A DNA stretch of 64,000 bases from positions 263,446,315 to 263,510,314 of the forward strand of contig NC_134568.1 in the NCBI RefSeq assembly GCF_050947875.1, read 5' to 3'. Both the position numbers and the translations under genes were made by a program. The notes under the pieces were generated by a model, which was not told the DNA's origin, ran no database searches, and saw nothing but the letters and a program-made list of their open reading frames with translations. Below are positions 1 to 9,973 of the stretch, in pieces (the stretch's first letter is position 1; each line of letters starts with the position of its first letter). The DNA is from Dermacentor variabilis. Its lineage: Eukaryota; Arthropoda; Arachnida; Ixodida; Ixodidae.

Positions 1-2790
1 AGTGGGTGACTCCCGTGTTGTATCAAGCATCATTGAACGCATATGTTTTGACGAAAGGAGAAAAGGCAAAGGAAAAGAGCTGCGTCGGCGAAAGGATCTG
101 CCAAGCCAGTTCAAAATCGCGTGTTGCTATCCTTTGCCTTTCTCGGTGTTTGTAGCACATTATCTCAGCGACAGAAAACCACAGTTAAAGGAGGAAATTG
201 TCCGAAAGGTGGCAGCAATGACGTCATCGCGCGGCGTCCAAGATCTCATTGTCTTCTCGTGTGTCCGGCTGCTCTTTCTGCAGGAAAGAAACGAGCAATA
301 GTTGTCGCGATGAAGTTCCTTTTTCTTTCAGATGAAACAAGACTCTATGTGCATTTTTAATTATTCAGAATCAACTAACCTGAGCATCAAGTTCCCACTC
401 TCTCTGTCGTCTTAGTAAGCCACTTTGGGAATTTGAAGGTGGTTTAACCGACCGTCCTTCCTTTCGGCGCCGTTACCTGGAAATCTGCGTCGCCAGCACT
501 GCTGGCTTTTGCTAGCAGGAACGCTGTCTGCTCAGGCACCTGTCGTCAAGGGTGGGCACTGCTTCTCTGCTCGGCGTCAATTCTCCGTCCACATTTGTTT
601 TCCGAGCAGGCGTGCTCGGTCCCTGTGTGACGAGCTGTCAAAGCCCAAGAGCACATCTTTCGCTTGCTCCTCACTCTCGGCGCGAAAGACGGGGCACCTC
701 GCTTCTGCTCGCACGAGACGAAGTTCGTTACCGGGTCACCCCAATTCGTCACTGGACAGTCGGCAAACTCCCGAGTACGTGCTGCCCGACGCTATCCCTC
801 TTCGGCGCCACTCTGATGGGCAGCAGTGATCGTCACGAGTGGCAGCTTCAACGGCGGCGTCGGCTCTGGCTCCTTTTGCTCAAGGTTGTTAACCTCTTTC
901 GGAGGGAATCTGTTAGCCATAGCTTCCGGACACGGAGCTTCGGCGGCGCCTCCTCCTCGCACGTCAAGGTCAAGGGTGACCCCTTTTAGCCCCCGTGGTG
1001 CGCGCCTAGCGCACTAGACGAGGGGACCACTCCTTGCTATCGCTCTCCGTGCGTCGTGCTGCTCGCGAGGGTAGGAAGCCACCCGCCAAAGTCGGAGGAA
1101 AAAAAAAAAACAGGCAGAGAGTTACGACTACACCCACCCACAGTGAGCGCGGCGGCACGTTCTCACGCCCCCGGCAGGGACAGACACGTAACTGGGCCCT
1201 GAGCCTGCGGCCTCCGGCGGGAGAAGGTTGTAACCTAGAAGGGCCGCAGTGAGACCAAGAGCGACGCTACGGGAGTGTGGGACCCCCAGAGTGCCGCCGC
1301 CGCCGCCGCTGCTGCTCTGCGTGCGGCGGTGCCCGCCTTCTTTTTACAACGACCTCAATTGTGGTGCGCCGAGTATGTGTGCGTTTGTGGCTCCCGCTAA
1401 GGTGGTGTGGGTCGATCTAGATTCGCCACAGAGACCAGGTTCACCTCCTTCCGCTTGACCCCCGCGGCTCTTGTTTTTATTTTTAACGCGCGGCTTATAG
1501 GCGCTTTTCTGCACCCATTGCCTGCCGGCCCTTCTAGACGCAGCCAGAACTGGGCTATCGGCCGAATGTCACCGTGCCGGAAACCACGGTGGGCTCCGAA
1601 GGATCGGCCTCGCGCACGAGGCACTTATGACCGCGAGCGGCCGACACCTGTTTGGTGAATGTCGCTAACCGCCCGCCCATCGTTTCGCTTTTGACTCGAC
1701 AGAAGGTTTCTACGTGCTCGACAACTGCACGAAGTCATCACGCCAATGACTGCGGATAGCTTTTCTTTAATTCCTGGAAATCTGGAGTCACACAGGAGGG
1801 ACGGATTGCCGGTTCAGTCCGCGGGCGAACTTGACGTAGCTCAGTGCCGCCAGATCACGCCGAGCACAAGGATACCGTGGACGAGCTGTCAGAGTAGCTG
1901 TTCATTGCAGTTCACTTGCCTGTCTGTAGACTGCAACAGCGATCCGCCGCGTCGTGTGAATTTAGCCTACTGATGGGGGCAAGTGACTGTGAAGAAAGTT
2001 ACGTTTTACACAGCGCACACAGATGAATTCCTCAAATTTTCAATGATCCCAGGGAAATTGGAATATTAAAACGAAGGCCCTGCTTGCCTAGCCTCCCAGC
2101 TGTAAACGGGGGCCTTAAATGTACTTACACATCTGTACTACTGAGACATAAGGGGTGTATTACATACGTCCGTTCTTCTCTCTGTAAGTACTTCTACACA
2201 CCATTCTTACCCCGACAAGGATCAAACTTCGCTGACGTCTCGCAGTGTGCGTCCACCTGAACTCGGGGTTGGATTTCGGAGTAACTTGGGAAGAAGCGCA
2301 TAAACATAAACATTGCATGATAATAAAGTTGAGACCTGCGAGGTGCATAAACATTGCATAAGGTTGCACGTTACATAAAATGAAAATATACACAATTGTA
2401 CGCATCGCATTTAGTTCGCATATAGCATTTAATTAACCGTGCACTTCATGATAGCTTCACTTAACATGAATTCCAACATGCGCGTTGATCTCCGTAATTC
2501 TTTTTAAAGATTGGTTCTGAATAGATGTACAGCCTAACCGTAAATGAATTATCTTTGCGCGTTGAAAAACGCATCTCATGTTCATATAGGTTGCCGAACA
2601 ATTTCTCATTTCTTTGTGATAAACTAAAAAAAAAATTTAAGAGAGATTTTTGCGCCTCTACGCTAGGAAAAAGTCAATCAATTTGTTGCTTTATTTCCGT
2701 TTTCTTCGGGAACACGACCGTACCTCGTAAGGACAAATCTTGTCGTGAAGTAGTGGATTCATGCGACAGCGCAATATATAGCTAATAAGC
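1..2790. other. Unassigned sequence with a CpG-rich core
   Basis: No coding region, RNA gene or repeat family was recognised here. About 540-1650 is rich in CpG and contains several short overlapping open frames on both strands. None has a recognisable domain, so they are taken as by-products of GC content. A short motif containing CATAAACATTGCAT occurs twice near 2300-2350. The CpG-rich stretch could be a promoter region of a host gene, but no exon could be supported. Confidence 0.4.
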
Positions 2791-2805
2791 GCCATCATGC
2801 AAGGT

Positions 2806-3021
2806 GAGCTGAATTCTGGGGCTTTACGCGCCAAAACAACGGTTTGATCATGAGGCACGCCGTAGCGGGGCACTCCGGATTAATTTTGATGTGCCCCTAA
2901 TTAATGCACAGGACACGGGCGTTTTAGCCCCCATCGAAATGCGGCCGCCGCGGCCGGGATTCGATTCCGCGACCTCTTGCTTAGCAGCGCAACACCGTAG
3001 CTGCTAAGCCACGCAGCGGGT
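2806..3021 (-). mobile_element. tRNA-derived SINE (Ruka-like), copy 1
   Basis: The minus strand starts with a tRNA-like head ending in a B-box-like GATTCGA..CC element (read here as its complement near 2955-2970). The family body follows: 'gatgggggcgaaa', 'caggtgg', 'gcgtgcctcataatca'. A 12-bp direct repeat, ATCATGCAAGGT, flanks it exactly at 2794-2805 and 3022-3033. That is the target-site duplication expected of L1-type target-primed insertion. The copy is moderately diverged from the better copies at 26564 and 28991. It is non-coding. Confidence 0.85.
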
Positions 3022-3098
3022 ATCATGCAAGGTAATATTGGTTAAAGGAGGCAGGAGAGTGCACATATTTGATATTCCGGAGCATTAGCAGAGTTATG

Positions 3099-3676
3099 CA
3101 GGGTGTTTCACTCAACTTGAGCCAAACATTAAAAAATATGCAAATTCCACGTAGCTGAGCAGACCCAAGGTAACGGTATTTGTCGTCGCTTGGAAATACT
3201 CAGATTATTTTTTTTATTCCACCTACTTAAATAATTAGTCTTAGTTAATTAACAGACTTATCACTTATTATAATTAGATTTAGAAGTGTCAATGAGAATA
3301 TTGTAGAGCGACATGAAAAACTCCCGATACAGCTTTCTGTTGCTCAATACGTGCTACATAGAAGTGTTTTTCCGAGCGTGAAGGAAGCCCGCGAATACAC
3401 GCAAAGTGCCTCGAGCGGCCAGTCGCGCGGCAATTTTGCGTGTATGCGCGGGCTCCTTTCACGCTCGGAAAAACGCTCTTATGTACAACGTACTGAGCAA
3501 CAGAAAGCTGTATCGGGAGTTTTTCAGGTCGCTCTACAATATTCTCATTGACACTTCTAAATCTAATTATAATAAGTGAGAAGTCTGTTAATTAACTAAG
3601 ACTAATTATTTAAGTAGGTGGAATAAAAAAAATAATCTGCGTATTTCCAAGCCATGACAACCAGCATTACCTTGGT
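3099..3676. mobile_element. Foldback (long inverted repeat) element, family A copy 1
   Basis: Arms at about 3166-3405 and 3435-3675 are near-perfect reverse complements, separated by a loop of about 30 bp. The left side extends outwards with a terminal-looking CAGGGTGTTTCAC at 3099 that has no partner on the right. The right end runs into an (AT)n tract, so that terminus is probably lost. The central arm motif (CTTTCTGTTG.TCAATAC.TGCTACAT) recurs in the copy at 4797-5045. It has no coding capacity and is probably a nonautonomous DNA transposon (MITE). Confidence 0.75.
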
Positions 3677-3690
3677 AATAATCTCTACTG

Positions 3691-3691
<1 letters not shown>

Positions 3692-3781
<90 letters not shown>
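3692..3781. repeat. (AT)n microsatellite
   Basis: About 45 uninterrupted AT dinucleotides lie directly between the right arm of the foldback element and the next SINE. The tract gives rise to a spurious Ile-Tyr open frame. Confidence 0.97.
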
Positions 3782-3785
<4 letters not shown>

Positions 3786-4020
3786 TCCAGCCGCGCTGGC
3801 GTAGTGGCCATGGCGCGCGAAGGCGCGCGATCAAATCCCCGCCGGCCGCGGCTGTCATATTTCGACGGGGGCGAAATAAAAAAGAACGCCCGTGTACTGT
3901 GCATTAGGTGCATGTGAAAGAACTCCAGGTGCTGAAAATCAATCCGGAGGGCCCAACTATGGCATGCCTCATAATCGTGTCGCGGTTTTGTCACGTAAAA
4001 GCTCAGAATCTAATTTCTGC
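3786..4020 (+). mobile_element. tRNA-derived SINE (Ruka-like), copy 2
   Basis: A tRNA-like head (GGCGTAGTGG..ATGG A-box-like; GCGATCAAATCC B-box-like) is followed by the diagnostic body words GACGGGGGCGAAA, CCCGTGTACTG, AAGAACTCCAGGTG and GCATGCCTCATAATC. It is a diverged copy inserted next to or into the (AT)n tract. No clear target duplication was seen because the left flank is simple sequence. Confidence 0.8.
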
Positions 4021-4200
4021 CAAAAGCAATATATGTGAACAAAGTTTGCCGATGCCTCAGAGGGGTCATTGTGGCACCTGCGTTCCATGTAGACTGTCTT
4101 AGTCACCAGTAACAATTATTCATACTCTTGTCGTAGTGCTGCCTTGGGGCAGCACTACGAGAAGTTCGTTGTCTTTCCTTTCGCTAGATATATTGATGAG

Positions 4201-4795
4201 TAGAGACGGGAACTTCAGGCACTAAAAAATGCTATTTTAGGCGCCTATAATGGGCACTAAAAGGTGCACTTTAGGCATATCTAAGCACTAAATAGCGCCC
4301 TTTGGGCATATATAAGCAAAAAATATTTAGTTTCCCGAGTAGCTTTACGGTGCATTGCGATTTTATAATAGAGAAGGAGGCTGGTACTCCACGTTTCTTA
4401 GCTTTGTTTTTAAGAAACAAAGAACACACGGTGCAGGTGAAAGTGTACCCGTTTCCAGCATTGTTTCATGGTGTCTGCCTAGACAAAAGAAAAACTATGA
4501 AAGTTGTGGTTAACAAGCACCATCTCGAGGTTTCCTGGCCTAAATTTGTGCCCTCTGTTGTTCAATATCTGTTTATGTGCAGAAACCGAGCGCTCAACGT
4601 CCACAGATGTAAGCGGCGCGTACTTCTGGAACGGGATGTCAAGGGCTTTCACGTCCTTTCGTATCACAAAATGTTGGACACTGACAACTTCTGACACTTC
4701 CTTGAGCAGTAAGCACCCGGTGCTCTTTTCCAAGGCTGACTGGAATTTTTTGACTGAAGTTATATTTATTTGTTTCGCAAATATTATAATCGGAG
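4201..4795 (-). pseudogene. hAT transposase / CGGBP1-like C-terminal fragment
   Basis: An open frame on the minus strand (4479-4862) contains KYAPLTSVDVERSVSAHKQIL followed by NLEMVLVNHNF. This matches the hAT-family dimerisation block (consensus PxTSVDVERSFS..K.IL), which is also present in the hAT-derived protein CGGBP1. Only about the last 100 residues are left. The N-terminal side runs into the foldback element that begins near 4797, so the transposase is broken. About 280 bp downstream of the stop is TAGAGACGGGAA (4201 on the plus strand), which resembles a hAT terminal inverted repeat. No partner end was found. The region between has repeated TTTAGGC/GGGCACTAA words. It is probably a decayed hAT copy rather than a host gene. 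Confidence 0.55.
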
Positions 4796-4796
4796 C

Positions 4797-5045
4797 AAAA
4801 TTGTCAATCACACAACTGTAGGCCATCATGAAGAATTCCGTATCCGTCTTTCTGTTGGGCAATACATGCTACATAAAAGTTTTTTTAAGCGTTACAGAAA
4901 ACTTGCAAAACGCCAAAAGGTACCCCACGATTTTTCGGGCTTCTTTCAGGCTTGGAAAAAAAACTTTTATGTAGCATGTATAGAGCAACAGAAAGATGGA
5001 TTGGGAAGTTTTCATGAAGGCCTGCAATTTACTGATTGGCAATCT
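4797..5045. mobile_element. Foldback element, family A copy 2 (diverged)
   Basis: The left arm at about 4797-4890 and right arm at about 4955-5045 pair in inverted orientation around the words TTTCTGTTGggCAATACATGCTACATAAAAG and their complement. The same words form the arm core of the element at 3099-3676, so the two are one family. This copy lies at the broken end of the hAT-like fragment. Confidence 0.65.
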
Positions 5046-5191
5046 TGCTCTGATTATAGCGTTTGAGAAGTTAATTAAGTAATAACGCCTAATCACGTAA
5101 TTAGGCGAAATACAAAAAAAAATAGTTTCACTTGCTCCAAGCGACGGCAAACAATATTAAATTGGATCTATCCAGCTATATATGCGAGTGC

Positions 5192-5192
<1 letters not shown>

Positions 5193-5247
<55 letters not shown>
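5193..5247. repeat. (AT)n microsatellite
   Basis: About 27 AT dinucleotides end exactly where the next foldback element begins. Confidence 0.97.
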
Positions 5248-5251
<4 letters not shown>

Positions 5252-5718
5252 ATATCATGAGAAGCCAACAAACACTGACACCAAGGACAACATAGGGGAA
5301 ATTACTTGTGCTGAATAAATGAAATAAAGAAACGATATATTAGTGGAAATTAAAGTGGATGAAAAAACAACTTACCGCAGGTGGGAGCCGAACCCACAAC
5401 CTTCGCATTTCGCGTGCGATGCTCTACCAATTGAGCTACCGCGGCGGCGTTTCCCCATCCACATTCTTGGGTGTTTATGTGTACTAGTAGAACCCTGGGA
5501 GTGTTAGCCAGCGCTCATAGACCTCACTCATAGAATTGGTAGAGCATCGCAGGCGAAATGCGAAGGTTGTGGGTTCGGCTCCCACCTGCGGCAAGTTGTT
5601 TTTTCGTCCACTTTAATTTCCACTAATTTATCGTTTCTTTATTTCATTTATTCAGCACAAGTAATTTCCCCTATGTTGTCCTTGGTGTCAGTGTTTGTTG
5701 GCTTCTCATGATATGACT
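5248..5718. mobile_element. Foldback element with tRNA-like sequence in both arms
   Basis: Arms of about 186 bp (5248-5433 and 5532-5718) are nearly identical reverse complements around a spacer of about 100 bp. Each arm ends, next to the spacer, in a tRNA-like sequence. The left one is a complete cloverleaf (see 5374-5445). The right one keeps the D-arm, anticodon stem, T-arm and 3' acceptor but lacks the 5' acceptor strand. No ORF is present. Just outside the right arm the sequence runs into another (AT)n tract. Confidence 0.75.
5374..5445 (-). ncRNA. tRNA-like cloverleaf inside foldback element (not a functional tRNA call)
   Basis: On the minus strand 72 nt fold as a standard cloverleaf. 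It has a 7-bp acceptor with two G-U pairs, U8-A9, D-stem GCTC/GAGC, a 5-bp anticodon stem, a 5-nt variable loop, T-stem GTGGG/CCCAC and T-loop TTCGGCT. The position-33 base is G where a real tRNA has U. The formal anticodon would be CGA (Ser), but the long variable arm of tRNA-Ser is missing. A nearly identical partial copy sits in the other arm of the inverted repeat. These points favour a tRNA-derived piece of a mobile element over an active tRNA gene. Confidence 0.6.
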
Positions 5719-5761
5719 AATGAAAATCGGGCCCCTCGGTTAACCCCCTTTCTTCTCGTTA

Positions 5762-5764
<3 letters not shown>

Positions 5765-5793
<29 letters not shown>
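5765..5793. repeat. (AT)n microsatellite
   Basis: A short run of AT dinucleotides downstream of the tRNA-like foldback element. Confidence 0.95.
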
Positions 5794-5796
<3 letters not shown>

Positions 5797-6134
5797 ACGT
5801 AGAACAAGGCACACTTTCTGTCGTAAATATTTTCGGCGGTACTTGCCTTTATTGAACTACAGTACTTGCTTGTACTGGCTCTGGCTATTCTTCGATATTC
5901 CCGTAGCGCGTCACCTTCCGGTTGGAAGAAATGGTGACGCCCCACAGACCAGCCACGGCAGCGTCTCGGAGGCAGCCACTGATTCTCGGAGGCTGTGCTT
6001 TTGCTACCTGGGGGCGCCAAAAACTCGGCACGGCTGTCTTGTTTGGCCACCGATTAACAAAAAAAAAAGAAAAGAAAGCTTCGGAACTCTAGCACTATAC
6101 AACAAATAACATTGTCAACCTTCTCAAAAATATA

Positions 6135-6245
6135 GGGTGCGGCCTATACCCTTGTAATTTTAAATCTATTTTAGGGGATTTCTTTTTTCAAAGTTCTGGG
6201 TGCGGCCTTTGCACTGGTGCGGCCATCACACTAGCATATACGGTA
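6135..6245. repeat. GTGCGGCC subterminal repeats, probably a DNA-element end
   Basis: The word GGTGCGGCC occurs three times in about 90 bp (6136, 6199, 6216), followed by ATATACGGTATATATAC. Clustered short words of this kind are typical of the subterminal region of a DNA transposon. No matching inverted end or transposase was found nearby, so this is at most a remnant. The area 5800-6130 upstream showed nothing recognisable. Confidence 0.35.
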
Positions 6246-6249
6246 TATA

Positions 6250-6960
6250 TACAGGACAAGCTCTTTATACTGTGAGAAAATAATTTAGAAAGGATGCACT
6301 TTAGCTACACCGCTGTTTTCCAGCACACAATATGCCGAGCATCGCAGTGCCTTCTCACCTACTTTCCGCATGGCCGACAGAACACGGTCTCTCCGTCTGC
6401 GGAGTAGCACTGCGACTCACGATCTGAGATGCCGGAACAGCACACTTTGGAGCGTCTTTGTTTTCCGCATCTTTCGCGCACGTTATGCAGCAGTGAATAA
6501 GGATTAGCAAGAGGAAACAAAGTAAGCAATACAGCGAGAAAGCAACTGCAGTATTTTCACAATGTGCGACAAGGAACGCTGAATCGCAAAAACGCTTCAA
6601 GTACATCACTAAAATTGCGCAGTGTCCTATTTGGTTGGACATACTTAACACTGTTGCGCAGAGCAACGAAAGGACAGGACTTAAGCGAGAAAGCAACACA
6701 CGACAGCCGGGCCCGAGCTATGACATACGCACTCAACAACGGCGTGACACTAGAAGTGGTTAGATAATTGTCTCTACGGAAGGCTGTCACCGTCAGAGGC
6801 CGTTTGCAGTCGGACGTGCAAAATGCTAAGGTGTGAGGCTTGACGACAAGTGCGGTTTTTCGAGCTCAGCATTAAGGTTACATGCGCCACTTGCTTGCCA
6901 TCGCATCCGTCAAAAATGACCTTTAAGTTTTTTCTGGATTTGGCACAAAGAAGAAGCGAA
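6250..6960. other. Unassigned sequence
   Basis: Short open frames on both strands have no recognisable domain. One (minus, 6355-6699) has a hydrophobic run but no convincing start context or family. Confidence 0.35.
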
Positions 6961-6965
6961 GTGCG

Positions 6966-7502
6966 ATGGATCTGGTTACTAAGGCTTTTTTACCTAGGAA
7001 GCCCCCTCCCCTTAAGGACAAGCCCCAAAGCGTCACCAACATGACGAGACGCAAGTTGGCCGACCATGTCGAGAGGATGCTAGAAAAAGGGCCTCAGTAT
7101 GCTATCGAGCCGAGTCCAGCTCCTGAAGACTTGGTGGCCTTAGCACATGATACAGGAAGCAACGTGCCGGAGGAAGAAAAAGAAAAATGCGTGGGCGACG
7201 CCGTGGACTGCATTCAAACGACTCTCAGAAATCTGCCTAGCAAGCGAAAGTCACAGAATCCAAGTAGAACCATCGATTGGCTGAAGTCTAACAAATGCAA
7301 GCTGCTGGCGGCGGACAAAACAGGAGAGTTTGTGATCTTGGAACAGAGCGACTACGATTACAGAGCAGCTGACGCCTTAGGCAAGAACTTTAAGCAGTTG
7401 TCGGAGATGACGGAAAGATGGCTCTCTCGAGAAAGGAAAGACAGGAATGTTTTGCAAAGAGGCAGGTCTCCAGAAGCTGGCAAAGGCAGTCAGAGCAAGT
7501 AA
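6966..7502 (+). pseudogene. Penelope-like element N-terminal fragment (probable)
   Basis: This is an open frame of 178 codons. Its middle reads WLKSNKCKLLAADKTGEFVILEQSDYD, then ALGKNFKQ. In Penelope-like reverse transcriptases the conserved stretch before the RT core has the form 'PADK(G)G..VVL....Y' followed by a basic helix, so a related N-terminal segment is likely. The frame ends before any RT motif, and the 3' tail of a different retrotransposon (7539) starts about 40 bp after the stop. The piece is therefore truncated. The start codon used is the first in-frame Met and may not be original. An alternative is an ancient fragment of another tick retroelement family. Confidence 0.4.
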
Positions 7503-7538
7503 GGGTTTAACATTAACAGTTTAGCAGTAAGGGTTTAA

Positions 7539-7641
7539 CGACGAAATTAGGAAATTTGCGGCTGCTAGTTGGAATTGGTTGGCGCAGAACAGGGGTAATT
7601 GGAGATCGCAGGGAGAGGCCTTCGTCCTGCAGTGGACATAA
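7539..7641 (+). mobile_element. 3' end of non-LTR retrotransposon (plus copy)
   Basis: About 100 bp match the reverse complement of 7863-7965 (words GGTTGGCGCAG, GGGGTAATTGGAGAT, GGGAGAGGCCTTCGTCCTGCAGT). They end in GACATAAAA followed by a (GAT)n tail. This is the last codons plus 3' UTR of the same element that is present in the opposite orientation at 7838-8635. Confidence 0.75.
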
Positions 7642-7643
7642 AA

Positions 7644-7713
<70 letters not shown>

Positions 7714-7769
7714 TGGTGGTGGTGGTGGTGGTGGTGGTGGTGGTGGTGGTGGTGGTGGTGGTGGTGGTG
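7642..7769. repeat. (GAT)n then (GTG)n trinucleotide tracts
   Basis: About 23 copies of GAT run directly into about 19 copies of GTG. The GAT part continues the 3' tail of the retrotransposon fragment before it and probably expanded from it. The run produces spurious poly-Asp/poly-Val and poly-Ser/poly-Thr frames. Confidence 0.95.
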
Positions 7770-7837
7770 ATGATCAATCGGAAAAGGGCATTTAAGGCCT
7801 CAAAAACAAATTAGGTGCGAACGCTGAAATTGGCACT

Positions 7838-8635
7838 AATAATAATAATCAACAACCTATTTTAAGTACACTGCAGGACGAAGGCCTCTCCCTCCCATCT
7901 CCAATTACCCCTGGGCTGCGCCAACCGATTCTAACGTGCGCCTGCAAATTTCTTCATTTCGTCACCCCACCTAGTATTTTGCCGCCCTCGACTGCGTTTC
8001 CCTTCTCTTGGCACCCATTCTGTAACTCTGATGGTCCACCAGTTATCTACCCCACGCATTACATGGCTTGCCCAACTCCATTTTTTTCTCTTAATGTCAA
8101 TTAGAATATCGGCTATGCCCGTTTTCTCTCTGATCCACACCGCTCTCTTCCTGTCACCCTTAAGGTTACGCCTATCATTCTTCGTTCCATTGCTCTTTGA
8201 GCGGTCCGGAACTTGTTTTCGAGCTTCTTTGTTAGCCTCCAAGTTTCTGCCCTATATTTAGCACCGATAGGATGGACTGATTGTACACCTTTCTTTTTAG
8301 TGATAATGGTGAACTTCCAGTAAGGATCTGAGTATGTCTGCCGTATGCGCTCCAACCCAATTTTATTCTTCTGTAAATTTCGTTCTCATGATCAGGGTCT
8401 GCTCTGAGTAATTGACCTAGGTAAACGTATTCCTTCGCAGACTCTAGAGGCTGACTGGCGATCCCGAATTCTTGTTCCCTTGCCAGGCTATAGATAATTA
8501 TCTTTGCTTTCTGCATATTAATCTTCAACCTCACTCTTACAATCTCTCTGTTAAGGTCCTCAATCATTTGTTGTGACTCGTCCCCAGTGGTTCTGAATAG
8601 GACAATGTCATCTGCAAACCGAATTAAACCATGCT
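7838..8635 (-). pseudogene. Non-LTR retrotransposon RT C-terminal part, RTE-like, frameshifted
   Basis: Read on the minus strand, the fragment starts at RT motif FADDIVLF (about 8600-8625) and continues through VYLGQLL, RRIKLGWSAYGR, LSLKRKVYNQ and AETWRLTKKLENK. It ends with KKWSWASHVMRG, KRSRGRQNTRWGDE and a 3' UTR with an (ATT)n-type tail near 7838-7850. At least two frameshifts separate overlapping frames (8232-8567, 8113-8355, 7931-8242), so it is dead. The thumb region (VYLGQ...) and a microsatellite-like 3' tail rather than poly(A) suggest the RTE clade. The clade call is inference. The 5' part, including endonuclease and most of the RT, is absent, as expected of a 5'-truncated copy. 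Confidence 0.75.
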
Positions 8636-8639
8636 TAAA

Positions 8640-8990
8640 GTGCTTAGAATGGCCTCATTCGCGCTTAAATATATCAAATAAGCGCGATAAAAATAAGCAT
8701 GTTGCCAAACGTTTCGGCGTCTACTGATGATTACATTTCGGTAATCCCCAGGACGTGAAGGACGCAGCAGGGCGCTGGAGTGGATCCCCATCCTGCTAAT
8801 CTAAGTATACTTGGGATTTCCTCCTGCGCTGCATCTGAAATATTAATAACGTTCTCCCCATCGATCATAGCAAAATAACGAAGGAAATCGGGGGAGCGGG
8901 GTAGAGATTGAGTGCACTTATCTCATTCTCACTGTATTTTGTTTGCGGACGTCTGCACGTTGCAAAACGCAGCCAGGGCGAGAGGTCGAA
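8640..8990. other. Unassigned sequence
   Basis: Between the retrotransposon fragment and the CpG island nothing was recognised. A tract around 8640-8720 is AT-rich with repeated AAGTGCTTA/AATAAGC words. Confidence 0.3.
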
Positions 8991-9960
8991 TGAAGAGCGA
9001 GCTGAACATGTAAAATATTGAGTGGCAGGTAACCTGGAGCCTGAGCCGAGCGGCCGTACCCGTTGCCCGACCGGGCGCCACGAGCCTCTCCGCCGTGTTC
9101 TCTTCCAGCTGTCTCCCTCTCTCCCTTCCCGACTACGGCAGCTGAAAGGGGCGACGGCTCGAAAAATTCCTTTTATTCCCCACTCTGCAGAGCGCTGGCA
9201 GCACTGCGCCCCGATCGGCGCTCTCAGCTCGGAACCCACGGCGACGACTGGCCCGTTGCCCACCACTGGGAGCACAAACAGCGAGGGAAAAATAATAGAT
9301 GAAAAGGAGAAAAAAAAAAGGATAACCGAAGGCGCCGCTCGCCTGCACCATCACCTGCTCTTCCTCATCCCGTGGGCGCGCTCTCTCGTCGCCTGCCTGC
9401 GCCGCTTCCATGCTCTTTTCCTTCGACGCCAGAGAGCGCGCAGCCCTTGCGCATGGAGAAAAAAAAAAGCGTCCGCAGCGCGCCCACCCTGCGTGCGGCG
9501 TCGGCTGGAACGACAGGCCGGTCCGATAGGGGACCCCTTCGACGTGAGATACTCTACTCCGTCCTGCGTTCCCGATCACCGCCGCGGCGGACAACCTCCT
9601 CTCCTACGTCTAGCGTTCTCTCTTTCCCACGATCCGAAACTGAAAGTAAAATGTTTCTGCACCGGTCCCCGGCGGCGGCGGCGCGGGAACCACGGAGCCA
9701 TTCGCGGAGTAACGGTCTCGCCGCGAGCATCGTCGCGTGCGTCCTCCGCTCCTCCTAGTCGCCGTCGCGTTGACGGCGTGCTGTCCTCGGTGTCCCGTGT
9801 GATGTGCACGATCACGTGCTGCGCGCTGTGACGCGACGCCCCTGCAACACGCGCACGAGCTTACGCTAGGCCGCCCACTGCGGTGACCTGCGCGCGCGCC
9901 GCCGGACTTTCCCCGCGGCCGCTTGTCACCGGCTCGGACGCATATTCAGCGCATCTCTCT
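8990..9960. promoter_or_regulatory. CpG-rich island
   Basis: The stretch is strongly GC-rich with abundant CpG, in contrast to the AT-rich flanks. It ends at a TATA-like element and a candidate first exon on the plus strand. Open frames on both strands (for example 9022-9831 plus, 269 codons) are rich in Arg, Pro and Ser, lack domains and overlap each other in other frames. They are better explained by base composition than by coding. Confidence 0.5.
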
Positions 9961-9973
9961 GGCAGCTGCGAGT

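Noticed and set aside
5374..5445. Functional tRNA gene
   Set aside because: Position 33 is G, the formal anticodon (Ser) does not fit the short variable loop, and a near-copy lies in the other arm of an inverted repeat.
2800..5720. CRISPR-like array or prokaryotic mobile island
   Set aside because: The repeats are inverted pairs and SINEs, not regularly spaced direct repeats. All other features are those of an animal genome.
7565..7814. Poly-Asp/poly-Val and poly-Ser/poly-Thr frames
   Set aside because: Pure translation of (GAT)n and (GTG)n.
9022..9831. 269-codon plus-strand frame in a CpG island
   Set aside because: It is rich in Arg/Pro/Ser, has no domain, and overlaps open frames on the other strand. 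GC content explains it.
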